Shown one piece after another: positions 44,232-56,600 of a DNA stretch of 64,000 nucleotides. The translations under genes were made by a program, and so were the position numbers. Within the stretch, counting starts at the first letter, position 1. Every line of letters starts with the position of its first letter. This stretch comes from Medicago truncatula (lineage: Eukaryota > Streptophyta > Magnoliopsida > Fabales > Fabaceae): positions 34,756,494 to 34,820,493 of the forward strand of contig NC_053045.1 in the NCBI RefSeq assembly GCF_003473485.1. The letters run 5' to 3'. The notes under the pieces are model-generated. The model did no database searches. It was not told the origin of the DNA and saw nothing but the letters and a program-made list of their open reading frames with translations.

Positions 44232-47200
44232 TCACCAGCAAAATTTCTTCTTCTATTAAACATGAAGGAAAGTAAATAAATAGAAATATCAGAATTTTGA
44301 ACAAAAAAAATTCCATTAGTTTTTTATTGTATTAAAAATAGACATGCCGTACCCGTAACTTTGCTTCTTCTTGACTATCAATGTAAGCAAGCAGCTCTTC
44401 TTGCCTCATTAACGCTTCATAGAGAGCCTGTTGCACAATCCAGAAAGTGTAATTGTAAGAGAATCACTCAAGTAAGGAATCAATGACAAGTTATGCGCAC
44501 ATATGAGAATAAAAGCAGAGCTGCAACAATCAATTTGAACAAATCACTATGAAACGAATGGTGATAAGAAATGAAAATTTAAAACAATACAAAACTTCTT
44601 CAACGTAATTAACATTAGTTGAGTATCAGCCTGATCACAAACAAATACATTCATCTATTAACCAATACGTGAGATATACTAGCTTTGGTGGCTGAAAATA
44701 GCTAACAAGCAAGTGTAACATTTGCTTTTCTCTTCATTGAATTAATCTTTTAACAAATAAATATGACATCTAAATTCCATGCTTTGTGAAATATTTACTT
44801 AACATCAACAGTAACATAAATCAGACATTAAAAAATTATATTTAAAGAGAAGTTATCTTGCTATGTGCTAGGCATGTTTAAGTTTCTAAGTTTGTCTTTT
44901 GGTGTGCAATGGAGGCAATGAGGTTTGAACCTAGGATCTCATGCACATTTGTTCAAAGTTCAAACAACACAGCACAAATTAAAAAATAAAAAATGAAAAT
45001 AGCTAATGTAATAGATTTTCACAACTAAAGTAATTCATTGTGACCGGAGTTTGTTAAAAAATACAATGGAGAACAAAGTTATAGCATCCTACCTTTTTGG
45101 TTGCGATTAGCTCTGCTTCCAAAGCATCCACCCGGTAGACAGCAACATTTAGTAATTCTGCTTTCTGTCTAGGCATCTCAGAGGGCTTAGATTTTAGTGT
45201 GTCAACCTTCTCTTCAAGTTCACCTAACCTTTTCATCATGGAGCAAAAGACACTGGTCTCGGTATAGTCTTCCTTGTTTGTTGTGTCAAGAGTTAGCTCT
45301 GAAGTACTCTGATAATTATTAGATGATACTGATGGCAGTTTTTTGGTCATACGACATGCAAGTGAACGGAAGAGACTAAACATTGTCCAAGAGAAAACAG
45401 TCAGGGCTACCCAAATCCGAGCTTGAATACCCTCTGGTAGTTTTGGCGTGTCAGGAAGAGGAGGTGTTCCTGTAATGGAAACTTCAATTTAATATTTCCA
45501 GAGATAACTCAATAATTAAATTCAAGAAACCAAGCAAGACAATAATTCACCCAAAAGCTTATGTTTTAGGAGTAGGAGGACTTCTTTTATTAGAAATAAA
45601 CCCTGATCTCAAACAGAAGCCTTTTGTGCTTAACGCATTAACAAGCACAAAAATAACGTCAAGGATCAACTGTTTCGAGAACTTAAAATCTCAATTGCAA
45701 GCCTTGAAATTGTTTAACTTTAAAATCAAGAAATTCAGTATGGCACATATAATATACCATTTCCATAAGTTGAAGTCAACTACCTTGTTTTAAAAATTGG
45801 TAAAAATAAAATTCAAATATAAAAAACAAAATATTACGCATTAGTCTATTATTAGACAAGGGAGTGGATTCATATTCATGGCAATAGTGTAGGCTGCACA
45901 GTGTACTGAGAATAGAATGAGCATTAAAACCTATCAAGATATCTGTTCATTTTGATCCAGCATTGCTAAGTCATGAATTCAATATTTAATTGAACAGGTT
46001 CTTTTATTACGACAAGGCATTATTTAATTGAGCAGATTCATACATCTATATACATTCAAAGTCTCCAAAGGATAGGGGACAACAAGTGTCGCTCGCTGCT
46101 CAATGAAATGGTTTCTAAAGAGATTTAGGACAAACCGACAAACAGCAATCACAATTTTGATATTTTGGTGAGTAAGCACTGGAAAGCATATACCATAAAT
46201 AATAAGTTAAAGTAGTTAACCTTTTGTACTATGAGACCTATGGAGTGATGCTTGCTTCTTCCAGACAGCATCAACAGCTTTGTCCACCATTGGAATGTAT
46301 TCGTCATACCCAGCTAAGTCACCACTAACAGCATAGCTTGACTTTCCAACTACCTTAGCCTGAAAGAGAATACAAAATGTAGATAACTCATGTTTTGGGA
46401 TAGACTGTGTCAAATCCTATGAACAGGCTCCTTGTCAAACATTAAATTAAATTTTGATCATCTTCGTGATACCTTTATATATTGCGAATGGTTACTCCAT
46501 ATTTCTTACACATTAAACTCACAGTCACAGGATAATAGGTGCAAAACGGTTCGAGAAAATTGTGCCATTAAATTTATAAAAGGGATGAGTGCAAAAAACT
46601 ACAATCAATCAATTAAACTTATGGCATTTAAGAAAAACAACAAATTAACAAAAGACAACGTCAACACTTACTTCCTCACGAACAGGGGTCAACCTCAGGT
46701 GTGAGTAACTCTTCACCACCTTTGGAGAAGCTATGTCTTCAGCTTCAGAGCCCGATTCAGCTGTGGATGTATCACTGCCTTTTACCTGCAAGAAAGAAGT
46801 GACATAATCTATCAAGTCATAAGATGAAAAGGACGCTGAAAAGGAAAAGGAATCAAAACAGGCTCCACTCAGTTCAAGCAAATTAAGAAAATCAGACAAG
46901 AAATTACCATTGGGCATCGTGGCTTGGCATATGCAATAACTTTCCCTTCACTGTTTAGAACTTTTACCACCTGCCTCGGCCGCCCTGCTTCACCACTGAG
47001 AATCATCTGCAATATATTTGACCATATACAATTAACAGTGACCATGTAACAAGTTTGATATAGTACATCATCAGATGATAAATCAGAAGACAAGTAAAGC
47101 ACATAGCCTTACCTTCATAATTTCCGGGTTATTCCAGGGCCCTTTGTCGGACCTGAGGCATCCTCCCTGATCTAAACATGTGCAGGTACCTCCCAAAAAT

Positions 47201-49022
47201 TCTGGCAACTCGCTTCATTAAAGTTCACAAAAAATTAGGCCTTTTAAAGGATAATATGAATTGGTAATTGATAATGAAGCTTGGAAATTACGATACACCA
47301 CATTGAAATAGAAAGGTTTAGAAAAAAGGACAATTTTTAAAACATACAGAGAAATAAAAATGTTTAAGAAACTCGTTATGTACCTAGCATTGATTACTTC
47401 AAGCAATTTGCTTTGGTACTTGTTTCCAAGAACCTAAATAATTATTCGAAAGAGACATCAAGCCAAATTACCATCCTTAAACCGTCAAAAATCACAAACT
47501 AGTCTTAGACAGCTAAAATATAGCTTTTTTACATACATGAATCTTTGAAGTTGTTTTGGGATCGATAAAAGATTTGACACTGTTCCAGAGCATCCTAAAC
47601 CCAGGGCCAGCATTTATGATAAACATTTGGTGAAGAGTCTGTATCATTCATAAAAGAGAACAAAAAATCATTAATCATTGAGGCCTTAGTACACGCTCAT
47701 CTTTATAATTCCTACAACTAAACCAATAAAATCAAAACAATGAACATAAGAAAATCACAGAGGAACTGAGATTGCTCACCTCAGGGTAATTGTCACCATC
47801 AATCTTTTGCAATCGCATAATGAGTTCGCGGGCAGCTTTTGAAAAGTTCTTAAGGCCCTAAAATTTCCAATATAAAATAAATATTTTTGCAAGTTAAAGA
47901 AATTCACAAACAATGCAATGAGGAACAAATAATGGCAACATACCACGCCTTGAACATCTAAGATTGTGGTACTGGAATCTATGTGCCTCTTGGAAGCAAT
48001 TGTGCAAGCAGGAAACTTAATCGCAAAAGATTTCTCAAACTCGCGTACATGGTACTTCACATATCTATCCATAGTTGTAACTTGCATAAGTTTGTTTGGA
48101 TCCACTTTTCCAAGTCTTTCAATGTAAACAGGCCTTCCCTCCTTATCAACACCATGATGCCCATGTGGATAATACTTAACAACTTCATTTATTTCGTTGA
48201 ACTCGAAATCCTAATTAAAAACAAGACATTTCAATCACATACTACACAATGATAAAGACATCAAGTAATCAATCAATCAAACGTTGCAGAGGTCAATCTT
48301 GTTACATAATTTACCTCCATAATTGTATCAGCACCAAATTCCTTCCTCCATTGTAGCATATCAGCCCACATATTCTTTGCTTTTTCAATATCAAACTTCC
48401 TTGCTTTAAGAAATCTACAAAATATATAAAATATAATTAATTAAAAGAGTACGTCTATAATAAGGGCCTATATGAGCTTATCTACTGGCATAAGTTTTGT
48501 TAAGAATTTATGAAAACAACTTATGAGAGTTTTTGTAAGTTTTTTTTCAACTTATTTTCCTTTATAAAAACAACTTAATAACACATTAACACAAGCAATG
48601 TAGGGAAGGCAGGGCACCTTAGCATCAAATGATAATCATCATGCTTTTTCGGAAGCAATTCCTCGGCGATCAATGATTGTCGAAAGGCATCAACAGCTTG
48701 AAGCTCCTCAACATCACGAATATCCTCAATGGAAACAGAACTAACACGTCCATCACTCTTTCTTCTACCACTCTTTTTCTTGAGAGAATGCTTAATCTTG
48801 GAAGAAACTTTCTTCTTAAGAGAACCACCACCATTACTAGAACTACCAGAAATCTTAAAATCAGATTTTCTTTCGGTTCTTTTTTCATCACTACCAGAAG
48901 AACCTTCAAAACCTAAGAAAACAGAACAAAACATTGAAAGAAAAAGAAATAAAAGAATTGAATGTATGAATGAGAGAGGGGAACTGACATGGAAGAGCGA
49001 AACGATCGATGGGGCTGGACAT
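44232..49022 (-). CDS. Sec14-like phosphatidylinositol-transfer protein with nodulin domain (SFH type), full length
   Basis: Fourteen coding exons with GT/AG borders, all in phase: 49022-48989, 48912-48618, 48414-48315, 48210-47944, 47857-47780, 47638-47537, 47433-47384, 47212-47113, 47006-46908, 46785-46672, 46359-46221, 45469-45093, 44427-44353, 44252-44232; 1851 nt, 616 residues. Starts [20 protein letters not shown]. Basic/serine-rich N-terminus (to about 80), CRAL-TRIO-N (85-145), CRAL-TRIO (150-325; [64 protein letters not shown]), acidic/serine linker (376-413), a hydrophobic segment ([17 protein letters not shown], about 470), coiled coil ([17 protein letters not shown]), and a basic tail KKKFCW. 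Matches the Sec14-nodulin architecture of plant SFH proteins, which supply phosphoinositides at the plasma membrane during polarised growth. The isoform number cannot be assigned. A MULE MITE with G-box motifs lies about 300-840 bp upstream. Confidence 0.95.
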
Positions 49023-49313
49023 TGCGATGATGAGAGAAGGAAACCCTAGGAAAGAAAGAAGAGAAGGCGCGTGGAATGAGAATGGCGCGTGTGTATGAGG
49101 AAGGATAATAAAAAGAAGAGAAGAGAATGTAGATGGGTTAGGGAATCACGAGAAAATGATGGATGTTTAGATTCCTTCTTCCTTCCGACACTGTGTTTTG
49201 TTCAGCTCTGTCTCTGTTACTCTTCACTTTTTCATTCGCACGCCTCTGTTACGTTACTATTACTACGACGTTACATTAAAATACTATACATACTTTCTTT
49301 TTTTTTTTTTTTT

Positions 49314-49857
49314 TTTCTTAAATGCTCTTTTGATCCCTTAACTAAGAAAAAGATTGTTAGAGGATTTTAAGTTTTTTTTACTCTCGTTTTGGTCCCTTCT
49401 GTTAGGTTTCCGTTAGGGTTTTAAAAAAAAGTTAACTCCTGGACACGTGTCACCTTGCCATTGGCTTTGAGATTTTTTTTTTTTTTGCAAAAAAAATATT
49501 TTTTTTTATTAAAAAAAATTAATTTTTTTTAAATATATATATTTTATTTATTTTAAAAAAATTCTCAGAACCAATGACAAGGTGACACGTGTTAACTCTG
49601 GGACACGTGTCACTTTATCATTGGCTTTGGGTTTTCTTTTTTTTAAAAATAATTTTTTTTGTAAAAAAAAATAAAAAATCTCAGAGCCAATGACAAGGTA
49701 ACACGTGTCCAGGAGTTAACTTTTTTTTAAAAACCTAACAGAAGGGACCAAAACGAGACTAAAAAAAACTTAAAATCCTCAAACAATCTTTTTTTTAGTT
49801 AAGGGACCAAAGCGATATCAATTAAATAGTTAAGGGACCAAAAGAGCATTTAAGCCT
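49314..49857. mobile_element. Fold-back MULE MITE carrying four G-box/ABRE-like sites
   Basis: Long inverted arms run from ttaaatgctcttttgatccc to gggaccaaaagagcatttaa. Four ACACGTGT-centred motifs lie near 49443, 49585, 49603 and 49700 (gacacgtgtc at two sites is a perfect palindromic G-box). Located in the promoter region of the Sec14-nodulin gene that starts at 49022 on the minus strand. Confidence 0.85.
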
Positions 49858-49859
49858 TT

Positions 49860-51020
49860 TTATTAGTGAAATACTATACTATACTAGTAGCATTTTTTAA
49901 GGAATTAAAATGCTATCATATTATTTCTTGTTTACCAAATACAATAATTTCTTCCTATAAATGCAGCTCAGTTTATGGACCATGGACAATAGAATTTATG
50001 AGTGAGAGTTCCAACATTGAATTCCCTATTTTAACAAAAATAAAAGTTTGTATGTGATGTTCAATCTTGTTTTGTTTCATCCAATACATATTTTTAACAA
50101 TGATACATTTACTTTTACTTCTAAAGTAATGAGAGGTATTTATTTTTTAAAAAAATGGTTAAAGAAATAAGGATGAAAATTTGTTTGTAATGAGACAAGA
50201 AAAATCAAATGATTGAGCATAGAATTATTCTTGGTCATAATTTATTTACGGAGTCAAACAGAAGGATTAACGACAAAATGAAAATGAAAACTAGAGACAA
50301 GAAGGAATAGTATTAAATTTGTAATTAATTTTGAGTAATGAAGGGAAGAGGCGGCGGTTGTTTATTTTTTTCTTTCTTGAAAAGAGGAAAAGGAAGCAAG
50401 CAAAGCCAATTAGGAACGCCGTGAATGATTTGGTCAACTCTACTTCCCTTCATCTTTACTCTATTCCTTTTGACCACATTAAATATGATACTCTCTCGAT
50501 TAAAAATGGAGTCTTTGTATTTTTCTGGAAAAAAGTTTAATGAATGACTTTTTTAGAATAAATATTGATGATTTAACAAAGTAAGCAAGCGTGTTGCTCT
50601 TAGATGGTACCCACTCTATTTGAAAAAAAATGTCATGTTTGTTAACTAGTGAAGGATACTATTGAGCGTCTCTGGCCCATGTCACGGTGAAAGATATTAT
50701 AGAGCATCTACAATGCTAGAACTAAGAGTATTTGCGGTGTAGTTTGATTCACTTTTGAGGTGAAAATTCATTTGAACGGCAAGATAAAATAATATGCAGT
50801 TTGGTTTAGTTTGATTCGGTTGATTTTTAAAATAAAACATGCATCAAACCAATGCGGTTTGGATTGAATCGGTTGATGTGAGTTTTTTTTTTTTTTTGAG
50901 ACAATACAATTTTTTGTTTCCAACTTTAAAATCGAGTTAAAAAGGTAAAACACAAATATTTCATCTCTCTCTTCTCTCTTTCGCAAACTCTAGATGTCAC
51001 CCCTTTCTTCTTCTTCTTCT
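49860..51020. other. Intergenic, no gene seen
   Basis: AT-rich sequence without recognisable coding content. 50780-50890 has 'gtttggtttagtttgattcg' repeats of the sort seen in degenerate elements. Confidence 0.4.
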
Positions 51021-51021
51021 T

Positions 51022-51512
51022 TTCAGATGGGTGATTTAGGATCAATTTTGACCTAAAAATCACCCCTCCAAATTGCTTTTCCTTCTATCATAATTGAATA
51101 AGTGATTTCACATATTTTTTGTTTTCTTTCGTTTGTTTTTGTGATTTCGTCATCTCTGAACGACTTTGTTTGTTTTGATTTCCCGTCTTTGTGTGGTGTG
51201 TTTTTGATTTCCCGTCTTAGTGTCGTGCTTATTTGATTCAGGTTGAAAGATTAGCTTTGAGCAAGTGCAGATCCGATCAATGACAATGACTTTGGCGTCG
51301 TCAACGTTGCAGATCCGAAGACATGAGTATTTCGGAGACATAAATACAGTCATATTTGTAGGCATAGGTACTTTTCTGTTTTATGCTATTAACATGGATG
51401 TTGTGAGTTTGTTCACAGATTCATCATTTTTATTTTTAGCGAATTGAGATTTGTATTGTATCGATATACTCTATCAATTTGAATAAATATCATTTATTTT
51501 TGTCAAAATGAA
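51022..51512 (+). repeat. Interspersed repeat family, copy D
   Basis: The best preserved copy. Head hairpin gggtgatttaggatcaattt / aaaatcacccct, twin tttcccgtcttagtgtc-type blocks, a short frame FLFYAINMDVVSLFTDSSFL, and tail atatcatttatttttgtc. Relatives at 562, 1819 and 10152. Confidence 0.65.
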
Positions 51513-51727
51513 TTGTTCGCAATGTGTTCGGCACATTTTTAGTCACTGTATTTAGCATCTCTCTTATATTATAGGGTCGTACGATTGACCCCATATATTT
51601 TGATTTTATTTCAGTATTTTTAAATTAAAATACTTATTTCTCCCTCAAAAAGAAAATTAAAATACATATTTATATATTATTATTTTTCTAAAAATATTAA
51701 ATAACGAAAAAATACTTATATTATTTA

Positions 51728-52043
51728 GGCTTAATTGCATTTTTGGACCCCTATCTTTCCAAAAGTTGCGGTTATGGACCCCTAACTAATTTAAATACAA
51801 AACAGCCCCCTATGTTTTGATTCTTTGACAGTTTTGGACCCCCAATCCATTGTTGACTCAGTCAACGCTGACGTGGCACCCTAAGTGAGGTGCCGCATGT
51901 CAATTTTTTATTTTTTATTTTTTGCCTTGGGGGTCCAAAACTGCCAAAGAATCAAAACATAGGGGGTTGTTTTGTATTTAAATTAGTTAGGGGTCCATAA
52001 CCGCAACTTTTGGAAAGATAGGGTCCAAAAGTGCAATTAAGCC
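51728..52043. mobile_element. Fold-back MULE MITE with perfect 9-bp target duplication
   Basis: Almost the whole 316 bp is a hairpin: ggcttaattgcatttttgga to ...tccaaaagtgcaattaagcc. TATTATTTA flanks both sides (51719-51727, 52044-52052). Confidence 0.95.
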
Positions 52044-52088
52044 TATTATTTAATTATGAAAAGAAATACATAATTTATTGATAACAAG

Positions 52089-52947
52089 TTAAAATAAATA
52101 GAAACACATAAAAAACAAAATATTCATTTTCATTATTATCATGTTTGAAACGTGACCAAATATGTTCCACCAAGTCTCCCTGCAATTGTCGGTGTTTTTC
52201 TCTTTCGCGAACATGTACACTCCTTTGCAAGTATGTAGTGAAATCACGATGAGGACCATTGGATACTTCAGTTGTGGCATGATTGTGGGTTTTCCATGAT
52301 CACCTCGATAATATTGAATTTTCCACGCAATTATAAAATATTTCCATTCCCAATGCACACAATCAATGGAGCCTAACATACCAGGAAAATTATGTGCCTC
52401 CTCTATTTGTAGAAGGCGTTCTTGGTCTTGGTTGTTAGGCCTTCTCAAATACTCAACCTCCAATACTGCATTTATACCTGTTACAAATCTCTCTAAGCAC
52501 TCCACTGCAGTGCTTTCACCAATTCGAACATAGTCATCTACACTGTCAGCTGGTGAACCATATGCCAAAATACGAATAGCAACAGTGCACTTTTGCAATG
52601 GTGGAAGCCCCCTTCTTCCAACTGCATCAACACTCATTCTGAAATATTTATCATGAATTCCAAGGGTTTCTACAATTATGAGGAACACATGTCTTTGCAT
52701 TCGGAACCTTTGTCGAAATTGAGCTTGTGTGTATACTGGATTTTCAGAGAAATACTCATTAAACAATCGATTATTCCCTTCTTCACGACTTCAATCAATG
52801 ATTGTTCTTCTCCGTTTATGATCAGTGGGATTGTTGTCTTGTTTCATTCCGCGTAATACCCTCAAAAGTTCTTCTTCAATGTTGTAATTAAAACAATCAT
52901 CAATGATTTCGTTTCAAATTGTACCAAAGTCGGTGTTTAGATCCATA
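52089..52947 (-). pseudogene. PIF/Harbinger transposase, truncated and interrupted
   Basis: The minus-strand frame has QFRQRFRMQRHVFLIIVETL, a CTVAIRILAYGSPADSVDDY segment, IGESTAVECLERFV, and the first catalytic region FPGMLGSIDCVHWEWKYFIIAW, then YRGDHGKPTIM before the frame breaks. The N-terminal part before 52766 reads on through at least two stops (DLNTDFGTI*, RRRTIID*). The later DDE residues are lost. A dead copy of a plant DDE_Tnp_4-type transposase. Confidence 0.92.
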
Positions 52948-53246
52948 ATAAAATTTGAAGGGAAATATGAAAGAGTAAGAGAAGATGAAATGTGAGTAGT
53001 TTTTTCTTTTTAATGGGTAGGTTGAAAAATTATGTGTCAAATAGATTCAAAACTAACACAATTTATAGGCAAATAAAAAACAATAACATCATTTCCAACG
53101 GTATTAAGACCAATGGTAGTATAAGTATATTTAATCTAAAAAACTGTCAAAATTTTATCTACAATTCTATCCAACGGTTACATAATTAATGTTTTCAATT
53201 TTTTTTAGCAATAATGAATGTTTTCTTTCATAATATAAAAAAAATA

Positions 53247-53516
53247 CTCATTCCGTTTCACAATACTTGCCATTTTTTTAAGAATAATTTTGTTTTACTT
53301 TACTTGTCACTTTCAAGTTTTTCAAGTTTTAATGCAACAATAATTATTGATTTATCAATAATACTCTTATCTATTTATTGTGGAGAGAGAAATAATAAAT
53401 GAGTAAGGGTATTATAGAAAAAACACGAAGAATTTCATAAAAAATGACAACATTTATTTGATTCCTTGGTATGTGTAATTTCTTCAAAATGGATAAGTAT
53501 TGTGAAACGGAGAGAG
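53247..53516. mobile_element. Stowaway-type MITE
   Basis: ctcattccgtttcacaatac mirrors gtattgtgaaacggagagag, with TA at each side. About 270 bp, non-coding. Confidence 0.9.
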
Positions 53517-53639
53517 TAATAATCTAGAATCATCTACCCACTACCGAGTATCCTATATTATTTCATCTTCATTTTTTATAACAGAAGATAGTTTCTCAAT
53601 TATTGCATTTATTTTAAAAGTTCTCTCACATGTTTCATA

Positions 53640-56600
53640 TTTTCTCCGTTTTTAAATATAAACAAAATTATACTTTTAGGTTCATTCAATTAATGATGTA
53701 TGTAATTCATACTATGAACCGCATACATTATTTTATTTTAAGAAGCTAAAATGGAATTTATAAAAATCACAATGAGTCCTGACCAGCACAAGAACTGCTA
53801 GGCCAGGAGTCGTAAAAAAGCAACATACAGCTGAAAGATGGGAAACACCCAATTGTAAACCTCGTGCATCTAAGACAAAATCTAAAAAACCCACAGGAAA
53901 CAACACCTAACAAATGACTATATTTGAAATAAGTAAAAGAACATCAAAATCGAAGACAACCCTCCACACAACATAAACAAAAGTTGTACCAAATCCCTCA
54001 AACATCATCACAAGCTGCCATAAAATCCGAAACTAGATTATCCAAGCCTACCCTGTCCATACCACCACTCAAATACCACACTTCCAAAAAAAAAACCAAC
54101 CATCACGCACGCAACTATCTCCATCACACCAAGCAAACACCAATAACCTCGCTACCCTTCCCGTTGGCCACCACCTATTTTGCCACCATTTAGACATCAC
54201 TGAAAACACCGTAAGAAACGATTTTGATGCTCCGTCTCCCTACTACATCACCGCCACCACACACCACAAAACCGCCACCACACACACAACCCGAAACCCG
54301 GTTCTTCTCACCACCGATCCACCAAAAAAGCATCACAACATCCACTATTACAACATCACCATCATCGCCTCCTCCCACCACCTAACCTGTGACCTATATC
54401 ACCACCCTCATTGCTCACTGTAACACTCCTATTTCTATTTAAGCAATTAAACATGCGAATAATACATTCATTCAAGAAATAGAGGCTACGCCACATTCAG
54501 AATTCAAAAACCAATAAACATGTATATAAACCTCAAAAGTCGCAGCGGAATATAAACCAGAGTAAATTCAAATATACATGTTATGAATAAATAAATTACA
54601 TCAACATAGATGCATCTCAAAATCCCAACAAACGGGTAATCTCCAAACATAACAAAATCCAAAGATAACCTAATCTAGACCGACACAACGAAGCCTAGAT
54701 CAGAGCCGACTAAACATCTAAACACCGATATCGGAGAAAGCTCCGGATATCCACCAAGCGCAAGAACTCACCAAGCAACTAAACCTGCACAACGTCTACC
54801 CATCCATACAGATAGGCAGGCGGTCCATAACAGATCCACTGGGGGTAAGTATTACATTATCATAATCCAAATAACAGTTAACATGAATATTTCAATTAAC
54901 ATCATGCATTTGATCAATAATAATATTCCCATATCAATACTTACATCAAACCCCAATATGTCACATCAATATTCACCTATCACATGTGTCATGAACAAAT
55001 ATCAATTCACAGTTATTCATACACAATCACCAATCATATACATCATGAACAATCACCAATCATAAGCCATGAACAATCATTAATCATATTTCATGAACAA
55101 TTACCAATCACATGTATCAGGAACAAATATCAATTCACAAATATTCATTCACAATCATCAATCACAAACATCATCAATAATCATTCATCTCATTTCATCA
55201 CCAATCACATATTTCACATAAGACTCGTGTTATGATATGCACTTATTGACACATAAATGCATGTGGTACCAAATCTCAACAAGGTCGTCATCTTTCGATG
55301 CCACTTGCACATCGAATGTAAGGGCTCACACCTGCCTTACAATAATCTCGAAGTAAAAGAATCATCCCTTTTACAGCAACAACGACTATGATGCATGGAC
55401 ATGTGTAAGGACTCGATAATGCGACAACAATCACAATTTCAAACTCAATATATAGGACAACACCCAATTATATTGATTATCTCCACAACATTGCATACAT
55501 GCCCATACACAATTTAATCATGATATTCACCATCACACTTCAACATAATTATCAATAATCAACAATGTCATGCAACATCAACTATATCATATAGTTTCAC
55601 CATTTCAAGCATTCTCATATTCCAAGTAATAGGGAAAAACAACATCTCATGATAAATATCATATTCAACATATAACCATTAAACATCAACTATCACATAT
55701 AGTTTCACTATTCAAGCATTCCTTACATTCTAAGTAAGATAGCATACATATCTCATGATAAACATCATATCCAAAATATAATCACTCATTCATACAACTT
55801 CACTTAGTCATACAAGAATAATCACAATAACTCACAAAACAATTTGCTAAAGAAACATTTCCGACAAAAATCCAAATCATGTGGTAAACGGCCAACATTG
55901 ATGATTTTCAAAGCTAGGCAACTTATTCAAGTTTGAAATCCTACAATTCAATCTTAATCAATCTTATAAGTATGAGCATAGGCCACTTACGAACTATCGA
56001 TCATTAGTTCAAAGGTTAGCCTAAGTTCGTATGAGAAAATCCCAAGTTTATACATTCCACATTCCCACCCGAAAATCAAGTTTGACATGATTAAGACATT
56101 GTACCAACCTTACAAGCATTGCCTAAGCCCATAAGAACTGTAGACTAAGCTTGCAACTCCTTTTGTTCACAAAGACCAAGTTCCAACAATTTCCGAAAAA
56201 CCGAAACGACACAAACTCAAGTTTCAAACCATTTAGAAAATTAAAGTTCCGACAAAGCCAAATGTGTTCCAGTAGAAAAGTAGGTGAAAACAGCAAAAGA
56301 ACACTTCAAAACGATCGCCTAGGACCCTCACACGACCACCCCCAAGCACCCGGACACGGAACAACGTTCCCGTTGTCCTGTCATGGGCGCCTGGCGCTAG
56401 AGGTGCAGCGCCCAGCGCTGGCTCCCTGTAAGTGGGCGCCCAGCACTCCACTACAGGCGCAGCGCTCCGTAAACGTGCGTTTTCGCGTGTTTCGGCCGCG
56501 GATTTTCGCCAATTTCGATCAAAAATCGAATGTTTAAAATCCTCAATCATCAAAAGTGATCCGAGGCATAACCCGAGGCTCTAACACATCGAACTCGCTC

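Noticed and set aside
53984..54381. Proline/threonine/histidine-rich frame and its glycine-rich shadow
   Set aside because: Caused by CCACCA/CACCAC repeats inside a transposable element; no protein family.
55000..55230. CRISPR-like spaced repeats (catgaacaatcaccaatcat)
   Set aside because: Units vary in length and sequence and lie in a plant LTR. CRISPR arrays do not occur in plant nuclear DNA.
56151..56553. Open frames on both strands in a GC-rich stretch
   Set aside because: They fall in the GC-rich island of the solo LTR. The mirrored open frames reflect base composition, not coding.
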